From: Candidatus Nanopelagicales bacterium
GTDB lineage: Bacteria > Actinomycetota > Actinomycetes > S36-B12
Reading direction: 5' to 3'
DNA: 64,000 nucleotides
Assembly: GCA_017854795.1 (NCBI GenBank)
Contig: JAFMHB010000009.1
Coordinates: 19,305-83,304 of the forward strand
Under the pieces are notes generated by a model. That model was not told the DNA's origin, did not search any database, and was given only the letters and a program-made list of their open reading frames with translations. Within the stretch, counting starts at the first letter, position 1, and each line of letters begins with the position of its first letter. Of this stretch, positions 1 to 9,104 are shown one piece after another. Made by a program: the position numbers and the translations under genes.

Positions 1-855
1 AAGATCGAGGAATAACGCTCCTGTGAGTTGCCCGCTGACGGAGATTAGCACGAAAATCAAGACTCCAACTTTTGGGACAACCCAAACCGACATTGCGATG
101 TACACAACACCCACAATTCCACCGGTGTACACCCACCATGAATTGCTGGGAAGGGTTGATACTTGCATGTCGCCCCAGAAAACTTGAGTAAACGAGGCGA
201 CCAGCAGCGCACTGGTCCCAAAAATGAAGTTAAACCACGTTGAAGAAAATGCATTTCCCGCTGTGATGCCGATTCGACCGTTGATGGCCTGCTGGATAGC
301 TATGAGGGCGCCTACAAGGAAGGACAAAAGCACTGGTACCCAAGAGACATCTACCGACAACCTGTTTGATACCGCAACAATTACACCCCCAACTGCCAGC
401 ACACTCGCAACTACCCTGATTGGGCTAATTGCCGTGATACCCGATGGGCCTAAACCAATTCGGTCAACGAGCAGCGCATTGGAGCTTTGGCCAGCAACGA
501 CAGCAACGGTAAATAGTGCAACGCCGATGAGTGGAACAACACTTGCCTGAACTCCCACAAACGTTCCACCGAGTAGACCACCCAAAATATGCCAACGCGG
601 GAAATCGCGGTTGCGTAGTCCCATGACAACCTTTTTCACACCGACCCGCATGCGTTGATTTAGCAACAACACAATTGTCAGCATTATTAAGCCGGAGCCA
701 AAACTCCAGACTGCGGCTTCAAGACCACTGCCTACCAAAACGGCAAGTTCACCATTTGCTCGGGCTTGCCACGCTGTAAGGGATCCGACGACAAAAGTGA
801 TCGGAAGAAAAACTTTGGCGCTGCTTACGCCACCTTTCTGACTAGTGAAAGAAAT
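1..855 (-). CDS. YdcZ/DUF606-family DMT transporter, 3' part missing
   Basis: Runs off the left edge, so the C-terminus is missing. The visible part (about 280 codons) is very hydrophobic, with about eight likely membrane segments and a two-fold internal repeat: QARANGEL near residue 30 recurs as QQAINGRI near residue 190. That repeat is typical of the YdcZ (DUF606) branch of the drug/metabolite transporter superfamily. The substrate is unknown. It lies directly behind purH on the same strand, offset by one base. No ATG, GTG or TTG occurs in frame before the first conserved repeat. The frame is open back into the purH tail, where an ATT at 853-855 would give a short cytosolic tail before the first helix. 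A purine-rich AGAAAGGTGG lies between that ATT and the first helix, and a GTA at 826-828 is the only GTG-like codon near it. The start is therefore unresolved; the family call is firm, the boundary is not. Confidence 0.75.
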   Translation of the reverse strand, partial: MSFTSQKGGVSSAKVFLPITFVVGSLTAWQARANGELAVLVGSGLEAAVWSFGSGLIMLTIVLLLNQRMRVGVKKVVMGLRNRDFPRWHILGGLLGGTFVGVQASVVPLIGVALFTVAVVAGQSSNALLVDRIGLGPSGITAISPIRVVASVLAVGGVIVAVSNRLSVDVSWVPVLLSFLVGALIAIQQAINGRIGITAGNAFSSTWFNFIFGTSALLVASFTQVFWGDMQVSTLPSNSWWVYTGGIVGVVYIAMSVWVVPKVGVLIFVLISVSGQLTGALFLDL

Positions 856-2395
856 GACGTGTTCCCGTGAAATACATGCTGACTCCGGAGGCTTGGGCTG
901 CCGCAATAACTTCTTCGTCGCGAACAGAACCGCCAGGTTGCACGATCGCACTCACACCCGCATCCAGCAATACCTGTAGTCCGTCGGCGAATGGGAAAAA
1001 AGCATCAGATGCCGCGACAGAGCCGAGCGCCCGTTCTCCAGCCCGAGTCACCGATAAGTGAGCGGAGTCAACCCGATTGACCTGCCCCATGCCAATCCCA
1101 ACCGCGCCGAGATTCTTCGCCAAGAGAATCGCATTTGACTTCACAGATCGGCAAGCTTTCCAGGCGAAATCAAGGTCACGCATAGTGGCATCGGATACGG
1201 GCTCCCCACTGACGAGCGTCCAGTTTGCGGGGTTGTCACCACTGTCATTCACAGTGTCTACGCTCTGTACGAGTAGACCCCCAGAGATTGTGCGTGCCTC
1301 CACCCTTCGGCCCGGATGGGGTCCGGGTGCGACCAGAATCCGAAGGTTAGCTTTCTCTTTCAGGACCGACAAGGCATCGGCATCAAAATCAGGAGCGACG
1401 ACCACTTCGGTGAAAACCTTAGATAGTGACTCGGCCATTTCCTTGGTAACCGTTCGATTAGCCGCAACCACTCCACCAAAGGCTGAGACAGGATCTGTCG
1501 CGTGTGCCTTGTGGTAGGCCTCCTCAATGTCAAGCCCGGATGCGATCCCGCACGGGTTAGCATGTTTGATAACGGCCACGGTTGGTTCCAAGAAATCAAA
1601 TGCCGCGCGACGAGCCGCATCCGCGTCAATGAAGTTGTTGTAAGACATGGGTTTTCCGTGCAACTGCTGTGAGTTTGCAATTCCAATTTCATGACCTATG
1701 CCGATATAGGAAGCAGCACTTTGGTGCGGGTTCTCCCCGTATCGGAGCACGTCATTTCGAGTCCACGCCGTCCCTCGCCATCGAGGGAATTCGTTTTCAT
1801 CGGGGGCAACCACATTCGACATCCAGGTTGCAACTGCGATGTCGTAAGTTGCCGTGTGAGCAAAAGCGTGTGCCGACAGCACTGCACGCTGGACGAGTGT
1901 GGTGCCACCAGCCTCGAGAGCCTCAAGAACTTCCTGGTAGCTGCTAGGGGAAACCACAACCGCAACATTGGCGAAGTTCTTCGCTGACGCGCGGATCATG
2001 GCTGGACCACCAATATCGATTTGCTCAATACAGTCATCGATTTTGGCTCCGCTGGCAACGGTCTCATTGAATGGATAGAGATTCACCACTACCAAGTCGA
2101 ATGCTGCAATCCCGAGCTCTTCTAATTGCGAAACATGATCAGGATTGCGCACGTCAGCGAGCAGACCGGCATGGATACCAGGGTGCAAGGTTTTGACCCG
2201 TCCATCAAGACACTCAGGGAAGTTCGTGACCGCAGGAACTGGGGTTACCGCTATACCGGCCGCTTCAATGGTCGAGGCGGTACTGCCGGTCGAAACTATC
2301 TCAATACCGTTGTGTGACAACGCTTGAGCCAATTCGACGACCCCACTCTTGTCGTACACAGAAATTAACGCCCGCTTGATCGGCCGAATTGTCAC
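842..2395 (-). CDS. purH: Bifunctional AICAR transformylase / IMP cyclohydrolase
   Basis: Catalyses the last two steps of purine synthesis: formylation of AICAR with 10-formyl-tetrahydrofolate, then ring closure to IMP. The 517 residues match the usual family length. The N-terminal MGS-like cyclohydrolase domain (about 1-190) starts with [11 protein letters not shown] and has the STGSTAST phosphate-binding stretch. The C-terminal transformylase domain carries the VIKHANPCG motif with its Lys-His pair and ends at the usual GTRHFFH. The ATG overlaps the purN stop by 4 bp (ATGA), so the two genes are translationally coupled. With purN and two membrane-protein genes it forms one transcription unit. 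Confidence 0.97.
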   Translation of the reverse strand: MTIRPIKRALISVYDKSGVVELAQALSHNGIEIVSTGSTASTIEAAGIAVTPVPAVTNFPECLDGRVKTLHPGIHAGLLADVRNPDHVSQLEELGIAAFDLVVVNLYPFNETVASGAKIDDCIEQIDIGGPAMIRASAKNFANVAVVVSPSSYQEVLEALEAGGTTLVQRAVLSAHAFAHTATYDIAVATWMSNVVAPDENEFPRWRGTAWTRNDVLRYGENPHQSAASYIGIGHEIGIANSQQLHGKPMSYNNFIDADAARRAAFDFLEPTVAVIKHANPCGIASGLDIEEAYHKAHATDPVSAFGGVVAANRTVTKEMAESLSKVFTEVVVAPDFDADALSVLKEKANLRILVAPGPHPGRRVEARTISGGLLVQSVDTVNDSGDNPANWTLVSGEPVSDATMRDLDFAWKACRSVKSNAILLAKNLGAVGIGMGQVNRVDSAHLSVTRAGERALGSVAASDAFFPFADGLQVLLDAGVSAIVQPGGSVRDEEVIAAAQASGVSMYFTGTRHFFH

Positions 2396-2970
2396 TGAAA
2401 CCCTTTCCCGAGTCGCTCAATTAATAGCCGTTCAACACTGTGGGGAAGGAGAGTGCGTTCAACTGTCTTTATTCTTTCGTGCAACTGCTCTTCACTTTCA
2501 TCCGGGCGTACATCTACTTGCTCCTGGGAGATTATTTCCCCCGTATCTACTCCCTCATCAATGAAATGAACCGTGCATCCTGTGATCGTGGCCCCTGCCG
2601 CTAGGGCATCACGTACCGCATGTGCACCAGGAAATTGGGGCAGCAAAGAAGGATGTGAATTAACTATTTGCTCGGGAAACTGGTTGACAAATACCGGACT
2701 GAGAATTCGCATGAACCCCGCCGCCACAATCAGATCCGGGTTCAATTCCTTAACCTTCCTGAATAATTCATGCTCCCACGACTCACGTGAATCAAAATCA
2801 TTGAGTGGGATTGTTCGCACCAGAATTTCACGACGCCGAGCAATGTCAACTGCCCGTGCATCTGGCTGATCGCTGACCAAGCCGACCACGCTGGTTCCCA
2901 CTCCGGAATCTAAGAGTGCCTCAAAAAGCGTTCCGGTACCGGATGCTAAAACGACTATTCGAGCGGTCAC
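2392..2970 (-). CDS. purN: Phosphoribosylglycinamide formyltransferase
   Basis: GAR transformylase, which transfers a formyl group from 10-formyl-THF to glycinamide ribonucleotide (step 3 of purine synthesis). The 192-residue length is typical. Visible features are the N-terminal [17 protein letters not shown] segment, the [12 protein letters not shown] motif holding the catalytic Asn/His, and the [13 protein letters not shown] loop with the conserved Asp. It overlaps both neighbours by 4 bp. Pairing with purH is usual in actinobacteria. Confidence 0.96.
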   Translation of the reverse strand: MTARIVVLASGTGTLFEALLDSGVGTSVVGLVSDQPDARAVDIARRREILVRTIPLNDFDSRESWEHELFRKVKELNPDLIVAAGFMRILSPVFVNQFPEQIVNSHPSLLPQFPGAHAVRDALAAGATITGCTVHFIDEGVDTGEIISQEQVDVRPDESEEQLHERIKTVERTLLPHSVERLLIERLGKGFQ

Positions 2971-3689
2971 AGAGCCGGATCAACCAACTCGCCTTGAAGT
3001 GTTCGGTACGCATATCCGGTCACCAAAGCGGCTAAAGGCAGGAAGAGAAGCGTCGGGATCCCCCAGAATAAACCGGAAATCAAGTACGCGGCACCACTAA
3101 ATAACAAAACTAAAATCGCAAGTGGCCAATTGAGACGGACCAAACGGCTACTTGACTTCAATGCTTGAAATGGTGTTAATCCGCGGTCCAAGGCGAAAAA
3201 GGGGGCATATTGAAATAACAGGACTGCAAAGACGGCTGGCACGATGAACAGGAAAAGTCCAGCAACGAAAGTGACCATGATCAGTAATACTGTCAAAGTA
3301 AATGCTCCAAAATGGGGACCTGTGAATGTGTCAGCAAACCCGATTTTTCGTCCGAGCGTTACGTAGAGAGCACCACGAATAACACCTGCCGTTGCTAAGA
3401 AAGACGCTACTACGAACACAACTGCCAGAAGAATAACTAGCAGAAGAGACCCCATCTCCGATTCAAAGCATGTTGCCATTGCTGCTGAGTTCAATGTTTC
3501 ACCGGCACCGCCCACTTCGATGCAGCGGGAAAATGATTCGGTAAATGGGTCTGCCGCAAACTGCTGCCCAAATTGCAGAATCATGACTACAACGGCTAGT
3601 GCGATAAATGCCAAAATATTTTTGGAAAAGGCAACTCGCGCCCACCCCACTGCGGTACCGAACCGAACCTCATTCTGGTCTCTACTCAT
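2967..3689 (-). CDS. Integral membrane protein of unknown function
   Basis: Not assigned to a named family. The product has about six hydrophobic segments after a short cytosolic N-terminus (MSRDQNEVRFGTAVGWARVAFSKN). It resembles bacterial multi-pass proteins with a glycerophosphodiester-phosphodiesterase-type or DUF975-like membrane domain, but I would not claim either. I chose the ATG at 3689 because it overlaps the upstream stop by 8 bp (ATGAGTAG), a common coupling geometry here. A TTG at 3710 would add seven residues. It sits between DUF6350 and purN and is probably co-transcribed with them. The small unpaired loop with two Cys near residues 55-80 could be extracytoplasmic. Confidence 0.75.
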   Translation of the reverse strand: MSRDQNEVRFGTAVGWARVAFSKNILAFIALAVVVMILQFGQQFAADPFTESFSRCIEVGGAGETLNSAAMATCFESEMGSLLLVILLAVVFVVASFLATAGVIRGALYVTLGRKIGFADTFTGPHFGAFTLTVLLIMVTFVAGLFLFIVPAVFAVLLFQYAPFFALDRGLTPFQALKSSSRLVRLNWPLAILVLLFSGAAYLISGLFWGIPTLLFLPLAALVTGYAYRTLQGELVDPAL

Positions 3690-4998
3690 GATTGCGTTGT
3701 GCTTCATCAAAAACGGGTTCTGGGACTACCGCTATTTTTAAGTGACGGTTTCGGACAAAAGCTTTAGACGGCAGCACGGCCGTTGGACTAATACCCACCG
3801 CCATTAAAATCCAAAAAAGAGACGCTGATAACAAGGGGTCGGGTCCCAAAGAAATCAGACGAACGTCACCCAAATTTCCCAGTGATATCAATGCCAAGAA
3901 GTAAAGGATTACGGCGCCAACAAATGCCATTGTTAATCCGATAACCAGACGAATCAGTGCACTTTCCTTGCCGAGACTTTTCGAGATCCCGACACCCCAC
4001 AAAACGCCAATACCAATTACCAGCAGAGGAAGCAGCCAGACAAGTGCGCCCGCAGTTTCTGGGATAGCAACTAGCGGCGGAAATGGTGGTAGCTGCGTGG
4101 GAGCAGTAACCGGAATGAACGGGGAGACCATTACGTCGGGTCCAATACTGAACCCGGCACCAACAATGTAAGCGGCACTCCACACAACAAGAACGGGAGC
4201 GTATCCGATCGTCAGGGCCAGCATTGCCAAAATTCCGCTCCAACCAGGATTAAGACCCATAAATAAATCCATGGCAGAGCCAAAATTAGCGAGGAGCCGT
4301 ACCGCCAACATGATGGCGGCTACTCCCAAAAGCGCTATAACCGCGCCAACACCCCTGCGCAACACGAACACTGCGAGGGGCGGGATTCTTGAACCCAATT
4401 GAGCGTTGGCACCACTGAGAATTCCCACTGTTACGGCACTAACACCCATGGCCAGGGACACGCTCAGGGCCCACCAATCACTGAAGGAGATATTCATTGA
4501 GGTGGTGAAGTGGCCCGCTGCAACAATCGCCACCACATAAATCACCACCATAATCACACCACCGAGAACCCGCCAACGTGTTCCATGAGTGGTGCGAATT
4601 GAGATCGACCTGCCGGCGACGAACAGCAACACCCAAGGGATTAGGGCTAGACCCCAAGGAATCAACGTGATGGTGGCCGAACCAAGTTTCGGTGGTACGC
4701 CATTGATCAATAACCAACCCCAAGTGATTGCATCCAGATATCCCTTGACACTCGACGGACGGTCACCGCCAAATAACAAGGTAGGTAGCAAAATTAGGGA
4801 TGAAAGAGCCACCGTTACCAGAATTACTGAGGTAGACAAGATGATTGACCACGTTATTGAACTCACTGCAGGTTTGCCAGTAAACCCCATTACTCGGTCT
4901 CTGGTATTGCCTGACTCAGGTTCTGAACGCTGCGCACTTTGTTCTTCTTCCTGCGCAGGTGTCCCCATCTCTGGCGGTGCCTGCTGACTCACAAGCAC
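3682..4998 (-). CDS. DUF6350 family membrane protein
   Basis: Polytopic membrane protein of 438 residues. A charged Glu/Gln-rich cytosolic N-terminus of about 40 residues is followed by roughly ten membrane segments. The family (DUF6350) is actinobacterial and, as I recall, usually sits between sucD and purN, as here. It has been loosely annotated as PerM-like or cell-division associated, which this sequence alone cannot show. The start is GTG, with AAAGG six bases upstream. It is 64 bp from sucD, so it may have its own promoter or be read through from sucCD. Confidence 0.8.
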   Translation of the reverse strand: MLVSQQAPPEMGTPAQEEEQSAQRSEPESGNTRDRVMGFTGKPAVSSITWSIILSTSVILVTVALSSLILLPTLLFGGDRPSSVKGYLDAITWGWLLINGVPPKLGSATITLIPWGLALIPWVLLFVAGRSISIRTTHGTRWRVLGGVIMVVIYVVAIVAAGHFTTSMNISFSDWWALSVSLAMGVSAVTVGILSGANAQLGSRIPPLAVFVLRRGVGAVIALLGVAAIMLAVRLLANFGSAMDLFMGLNPGWSGILAMLALTIGYAPVLVVWSAAYIVGAGFSIGPDVMVSPFIPVTAPTQLPPFPPLVAIPETAGALVWLLPLLVIGIGVLWGVGISKSLGKESALIRLVIGLTMAFVGAVILYFLALISLGNLGDVRLISLGPDPLLSASLFWILMAVGISPTAVLPSKAFVRNRHLKIAVVPEPVFDEAQRNHE

Positions 4999-5042
4999 AA
5001 TCTACCTTTCCCCCAGCCGTTTTCGACCAAGGCACACAGCCC

Positions 5043-5080
5043 CTTAGGACGGAATCTTGCGCTTAGGACAGAATCTTGCG
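5043..5080. repeat. 19-bp tandem duplication across the sucD stop codon
   Basis: Two adjacent 19-bp copies (5043-5061 and 5062-5080) differ at one base. On the coding strand each reads CGCAAGATTCYGTCCTAAG. The first copy encodes the last residues and TAA of sucD; the second is untranslated. Confidence 0.95.
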
Positions 5081-5929
5081 CATGAGTTCAGCGGCTGCAC
5101 TTGGTGTGCGACCTACCTGTACTCCTGCCGCCTCCAAAGCCTCCTGCTTAGCAGCAGCCGTCCCCGAGGAACCGGAAACAATCGCTCCAGCGTGACCCAT
5201 AGTCTTTCCTTCAGGTGCGGTGAACCCTGCGACGTAGCCAACTACCGGCTTAGTTACATGGTCTTTAATGTAGGCGGCGGCCCGCTCTTCAGCATCGCCA
5301 CCAATTTCACCGATCATGACGATTGCGTCGGTATCGGGGTCGTTTTGGAATGCCTCGAGTGCGTCGATGTGGGTGGTTCCAATGATGGGGTCGCCACCAA
5401 TTCCCACGCAGGTCGAGAAGCCAAAATCGCGGAGTTCGTACATCATTTGATACGTCAGAGTTCCTGACTTTGAGACCAGTCCGATTCGACCCGGCTTGGT
5501 GATGTCAGAGGGGATAATCCCCGCATTTGATGCACCTGGACTAATGATTCCGGGGCAGTTTGGACCAATGATCCTCGTGGTTCCCGCATTCACCGCGTAT
5601 TGGAAGAACTGTGCCGTGTCATGAACCGGAATTCCTTCAGTGATGACGACACAGAGTGGAATCTTCGCGTCAACAGCCTCTTCTACTGCAGCCTTGGCGA
5701 ACTTGGGTGGCACGAAAACCACAGAGACATTCGCGCCGGTTGCCGCCATTGCCGCAGCGACGTCGTTGAATACCGGAATTCCGTCCACATCAGCACCGGC
5801 TTTGCCAGGTGTTACGCCTGCAACAACCTTGGCTCCACTTGCAACCATGCGGCGCGTGTGTTTTGTGCCCTCAGATCCGGTCATTCCCTGAACAAGGATT
5901 TTGCTGTCTTCATTGAGCCAAATTGCCAT
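5063..5929 (-). CDS. sucD: Succinyl-CoA synthetase (ADP-forming) alpha subunit
   Basis: Alpha subunit of succinate-CoA ligase, the substrate-level phosphorylation step of the TCA cycle. It has an N-terminal CoA-binding Rossmann domain ([15 protein letters not shown]) and a C-terminal ligase domain. The phosphorylated histidine is His246 in the [10 protein letters not shown] motif, the same number as in the E. coli enzyme. The frame continues 23 codons upstream into sucC, but the conserved [10 protein letters not shown] start, preceded by AAAGGGAG, sets the ATG at 5929, four bases after the sucC stop. The stop lies in a tandem duplication. Confidence 0.97.
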   Translation of the reverse strand: MAIWLNEDSKILVQGMTGSEGTKHTRRMVASGAKVVAGVTPGKAGADVDGIPVFNDVAAAMAATGANVSVVFVPPKFAKAAVEEAVDAKIPLCVVITEGIPVHDTAQFFQYAVNAGTTRIIGPNCPGIISPGASNAGIIPSDITKPGRIGLVSKSGTLTYQMMYELRDFGFSTCVGIGGDPIIGTTHIDALEAFQNDPDTDAIVMIGEIGGDAEERAAAYIKDHVTKPVVGYVAGFTAPEGKTMGHAGAIVSGSSGTAAAKQEALEAAGVQVGRTPSAAAELMRKILS

Positions 5930-5933
5930 TGGA

Positions 5934-7106
5934 TTACGCTCCCTTTCGAGCTGCTGCGAGTTCAGCCACCCGGCGCGCTGCTGCGTCCATGGTGTCAACT
6001 AGTTCAATAAATTTGTGATTTGCTTTGTTGAGAATTGCCCTGCCTTCAACAGCGTTATTTCCGTCAATGCGAGCGACGATCGGCTTGGTAACACTGTCTC
6101 CAAGTTGATCAACTGCTTGCAGAATCCCGTTGGCCACTGCATCGCATGCAGTAATACCGCCGAAGATATTGACAAAGACCGCTTGGACTTCGGGGTCATT
6201 GAGAACAATGTCGAGACCGTTTGCCATGACTTCGGCCGACGCCCCACCACCAATGTCCAAGAAGTTTGCCGGCTTAATGCCACCAAACTCCTCTCCTGCA
6301 TAGGCGACAACATCAAGTGTGCTCATGACAAGCCCCGCGCCGTTTCCGATGATTCCCACGTCGCCTTCAAGCTTGACGTAGTTCAAATCCATTGCTTTTG
6401 CACGGGTCTCAATGTTGTCAGGATCCGAGTCGTCAAAAGCGGCATGGTCAGGTTGGCGGTAATCAGCGTTGTCATCGATCGTGACTTTGCCGTCGAGTGC
6501 GAGCACCTCGCCTGTTGGAGTAAGGACGAGTGGGTTTACTTCAACGAGGGTTGCGTCTTCGGCCACCATGACTTCCCACAATTTGACCAGAATGTCGGCA
6601 ACTTGACCTTGAATCGCCTCGTCAAATTTCGCTGCTGCAGCAATCTCTCTAGCCTTCGCGGGGGTTACACCCTCAAGTGCATCGACCCTGATTTTTGCAA
6701 GTGCCTCAGGATTGTTGACGGCAACTTCTTCGATCTCAACTCCACCCTCGACACTGGCCATTGCCAGAAATGAACGGTTCGACCGGTCGAGTAAAAATGA
6801 GACGTAGTATTCCTCCGCAATATCTGCAGCGTGGGCTACGAGCACCTTGTGAACGGTGTGACCCTTGATGTCCATGCCCAAAATATCCCCGGCAATCTCG
6901 CGTGTCTCTGCGGGGTTTTTCGCAAGCTTCACGCCACCGGCCTTGCCGCGGCCGCCCACTTTTACCTGAGCCTTAACGACCACCGGGCCATTAATGGATT
7001 CAGCGATCGCGACGGCTGCATCAACATCAAGCGCGACATCACCAGCGGTAATGGGGAGCCCATGCTTTCCGAAAAGTTCCTTGGCTTGGTATTCGTACAG
7101 ATCCAC
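5934..7106 (-). CDS. sucC: Succinyl-CoA synthetase (ADP-forming) beta subunit
   Basis: Beta subunit carrying the ATP-grasp domain and the specificity for the nucleotide. It has 390 residues, close to the family norm. The N-terminus [18 protein letters not shown] is diagnostic; [14 protein letters not shown] is part of the nucleotide-binding region, and [12 protein letters not shown] lies at the subunit interface with SucD. The start is GTG with AGGGAG six bases upstream. It is first in the sucC-sucD operon. Confidence 0.97.
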   Translation of the reverse strand: MDLYEYQAKELFGKHGLPITAGDVALDVDAAVAIAESINGPVVVKAQVKVGGRGKAGGVKLAKNPAETREIAGDILGMDIKGHTVHKVLVAHAADIAEEYYVSFLLDRSNRSFLAMASVEGGVEIEEVAVNNPEALAKIRVDALEGVTPAKAREIAAAAKFDEAIQGQVADILVKLWEVMVAEDATLVEVNPLVLTPTGEVLALDGKVTIDDNADYRQPDHAAFDDSDPDNIETRAKAMDLNYVKLEGDVGIIGNGAGLVMSTLDVVAYAGEEFGGIKPANFLDIGGGASAEVMANGLDIVLNDPEVQAVFVNIFGGITACDAVANGILQAVDQLGDSVTKPIVARIDGNNAVEGRAILNKANHKFIELVDTMDAAARRVAELAAARKGA

Positions 7107-7156
7107 AAAAACTCCCTAATTCATGATGATTTAATCCACGCCCGGCGTGCCGCCTA

Positions 7157-7162
7157 AGCCTA
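7157..7162 (-). promoter_or_regulatory. Candidate -10 box for sucCD
   Basis: TAGGCT on the minus strand, about 50 bases before the sucC start. Transcription from here would give a leader that includes the AGGGAG ribosome site. No good -35 is seen at 16-18 bases (the sequence there reads CCAAAA), so this is a tentative call. Confidence 0.35.
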
Positions 7163-7218
7163 TTGACCCGCTGACCTGCTTTTGGACACTATCTGTGTGA
7201 TCTTGAACGCACTACCGG

Positions 7219-7629
7219 CTAGCCACGCACCGAAACGTGCTCGTTGACCCAATCCACGACCGACTGGGTTGTTGTTCCTGGAGTAAAGATTTCAGCAACA
7301 CCCGCTGATTTGAGGACAGGGATATCAGCTTCAGGAATGATTCCTCCCCCGAAAACGACGATATCTGCGGCCCCTGCTGCGGCCAACTCTTTCAACAGCT
7401 CTGGGAAGAGGGTGAGGTGCGCACCCGAGAGAATTGATATTCCGATCACGTCGGCGTCTTCTTGGACTGCGGTCGCGGCAATTGCAACGGGGGTTTGGTG
7501 CAGTCCCGTGTAGATCACTTCGCATCCGGCATCGCGTAATGCTCGAGCGATTACTTTCGCGCCACGGTCGTGACCGTCTAATCCCGGTTTCGCAATGACC
7601 ACTCGGATAGGACGTCCTTCTGCACTCAT
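7219..7629 (-). CDS. Stand-alone cobalamin-binding subunit of an acyl-CoA mutase
   Basis: A 136-residue B12-binding domain of the methylmalonyl-CoA mutase C-terminal type. The base-off/His-on signature DxHxxG is present as D18-G-H20-D-R-G23, followed by SILSGAHL and the VVFGGGIIP loop that complete the cobalamin pocket. Stand-alone domains of this kind are the small subunits of two-subunit mutases (methylmalonyl-, ethylmalonyl- or 2-hydroxyisobutyryl-CoA mutase). The catalytic large subunit is not in this window, so the substrate is open. It lies next to succinyl-CoA synthetase and malic enzyme, which would use the products of methylmalonyl-CoA conversion. Confidence 0.88.
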   Translation of the reverse strand: MSAEGRPIRVVIAKPGLDGHDRGAKVIARALRDAGCEVIYTGLHQTPVAIAATAVQEDADVIGISILSGAHLTLFPELLKELAAAGAADIVVFGGGIIPEADIPVLKSAGVAEIFTPGTTTQSVVDWVNEHVSVRG

Positions 7630-7636
7630 GGAGAGA

Positions 7637-7642
7637 ATGCTA
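7637..7642 (-). promoter_or_regulatory. Leaderless-type -10 box for the B12-binding subunit
   Basis: TAGCAT lies seven bases before the ATG and there is no convincing Shine-Dalgarno sequence, so transcription would start at or next to the start codon. Confidence 0.5.
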
Positions 7643-7696
7643 TCGCGCTGAAAAAATACTCCTCATAGCCCTCAAACCCTTGAATGACACCGGTCA

Positions 7697-7702
7697 TAGG
7701 CT
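7697..7702 (+). promoter_or_regulatory. Leaderless-type -10 box for malic enzyme
   Basis: TAGGCT lies seven bases before the ATG at 7710. This spacing is the main reason for preferring that ATG over the upstream TTG at 7680. Confidence 0.5.
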
Positions 7703-7709
7703 TATTGCC

Positions 7710-9104
7710 ATGACTCAGGCAACCGGCTACTCGATCACCATTCGAATGCACGTCACACCCGAACTCCATGCTTCCGGGAAAATTATTGCAGCCGTGAGCG
7801 ACGCCGGAGGAGTGATCACGGGCCTGGACGTCTCAGATCCCGGCACAGAAACCACCGTTGTTGACCTCAGTGCGCTGGTTCATGACCCCGATCACGCCGA
7901 ATCAATCCGGGAAACTCTCAATGGCATTGATGGCTGCAAGGTCGACAAAGTCAGTGATTCGGTTTTCCTCGTTCACCTCGGCGGGAAAATCGAAGTTGGT
8001 ATCAAAGTACCTATGCGCAATCGCACAGACTTAGCGCGCGCTTACACCCCAGGAGTGGCCCGCGTGTGTCTTGCGATCGCGGAAAATCCTTCAGATGCGC
8101 GCAACTTGACCATCAAACGCAATACCGTCGCGGTCGTCACGGATGGTTCAGCAGTTCTTGGACTAGGAAATATTGGTCCAGAAGCTGCCATGCCGGTCAT
8201 GGAAGGCAAGGCTGCGCTCTTTAAAAAATTTGCCAACGTCGATGCATGGCCGATCTGCCTCGACACTCAAGATGTTGATGAAATCGTGCGAACCGTAGAA
8301 ATTATCGCTCCGGGTTTTGGGGGAATCAACCTCGAGGACATATCAGCACCGCGTTGCTTTGAGGTCGAACGACGACTGCGTGAACGCCTGAACATTCCTG
8401 TATTTCACGATGATCAACACGGCACCGCGGTTGTCGTTTTGGCCGCATTGATTAATGCCTCGAAGTTGGTGAAGAAAGAACTCGCCACGTTGAAAATTGT
8501 CATGTCGGGGGCTGGCGCTGCGGGCGCTGCCGTTGCGCAACTTCTACTCCATGCGGGCGTTGAAAACATCACATTGTTTGACTCAAAAGGCGCGGTCACA
8601 TCAAGTCGGACCGATCTCGACCCCGATCGCACTGAACTAGCCAAACGCACGAACTTGAATAAGTTCAATGGTTCACTCGCTCAAGCAATGGTTGATGCTG
8701 ATGTCTTTATTGGTGTGTCGCAACCCAATGTGATTACTGCAGCTGATGTTGAAAAGATGGCTAAAGACTCAATTGTTTTCGCACTGGCAAACCCTGACCC
8801 CGAAATCAATCCGATTGAGGCAGCAAAATTTGCCAAGGTCGTTGCTACGGGACGAAGTGACTTCCCGAATCAGATTAACAACGTACTTGCATTCCCTGGC
8901 ATTTTCCGCGGACTACTTGACAGCGGCGCGATTGAGATAACCGATGAAGTCCTTATAGCCTCTGCCAAGGCGATCGCTGAGTGTGTAAGCGACAAGGCCC
9001 TTTCCCCCGTTTACATCGTTCCCAGTGTTTTTGACAGCAGTGTTGCCCCTGCAGTGGCCGCAGCGGTTATCGAGGCAACAAAAGTGAAGGGTTCTGGTAA
9101 CTAA
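7710..9104 (+). CDS. NAD(P)-dependent malic enzyme with N-terminal ACT-like domain
   Basis: Oxidative decarboxylation of malate to pyruvate. After an ACT-like N-terminal domain of about 90 residues, the catalytic part has the bacterial malic-enzyme sequence [10 protein letters not shown], the [14 protein letters not shown] stretch, the metal-binding FHDDQHGTA motif, and a Rossmann motif [15 protein letters not shown] and [11 protein letters not shown] complete the active site. ACT domains usually bind small effectors, so allosteric control is likely, ligand unknown. It is transcribed away from the B12-binding subunit gene. Its stop overlaps the pcrA stop by a few bases in a tail-to-tail arrangement. 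The reading frame could begin at TTG 7680, but an ATG with a leaderless promoter box fits better. Confidence 0.92.
   Translation: MTQATGYSITIRMHVTPELHASGKIIAAVSDAGGVITGLDVSDPGTETTVVDLSALVHDPDHAESIRETLNGIDGCKVDKVSDSVFLVHLGGKIEVGIKVPMRNRTDLARAYTPGVARVCLAIAENPSDARNLTIKRNTVAVVTDGSAVLGLGNIGPEAAMPVMEGKAALFKKFANVDAWPICLDTQDVDEIVRTVEIIAPGFGGINLEDISAPRCFEVERRLRERLNIPVFHDDQHGTAVVVLAALINASKLVKKELATLKIVMSGAGAAGAAVAQLLLHAGVENITLFDSKGAVTSSRTDLDPDRTELAKRTNLNKFNGSLAQAMVDADVFIGVSQPNVITAADVEKMAKDSIVFALANPDPEINPIEAAKFAKVVATGRSDFPNQINNVLAFPGIFRGLLDSGAIEITDEVLIASAKAIAECVSDKALSPVYIVPSVFDSSVAPAVAAAVIEATKVKGSGN

Noticed and set aside
842..856. Programmed frameshift fusing purH to the transporter
   Set aside because: No slippery heptamer, and purH already ends at its normal GTRHFFH terminus; an alternative start is simpler.
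6015..6773. A 252-codon open frame antisense to sucC
   Set aside because: Lies wholly inside sucC, Cys/His-rich low-information protein with no recognisable domain.
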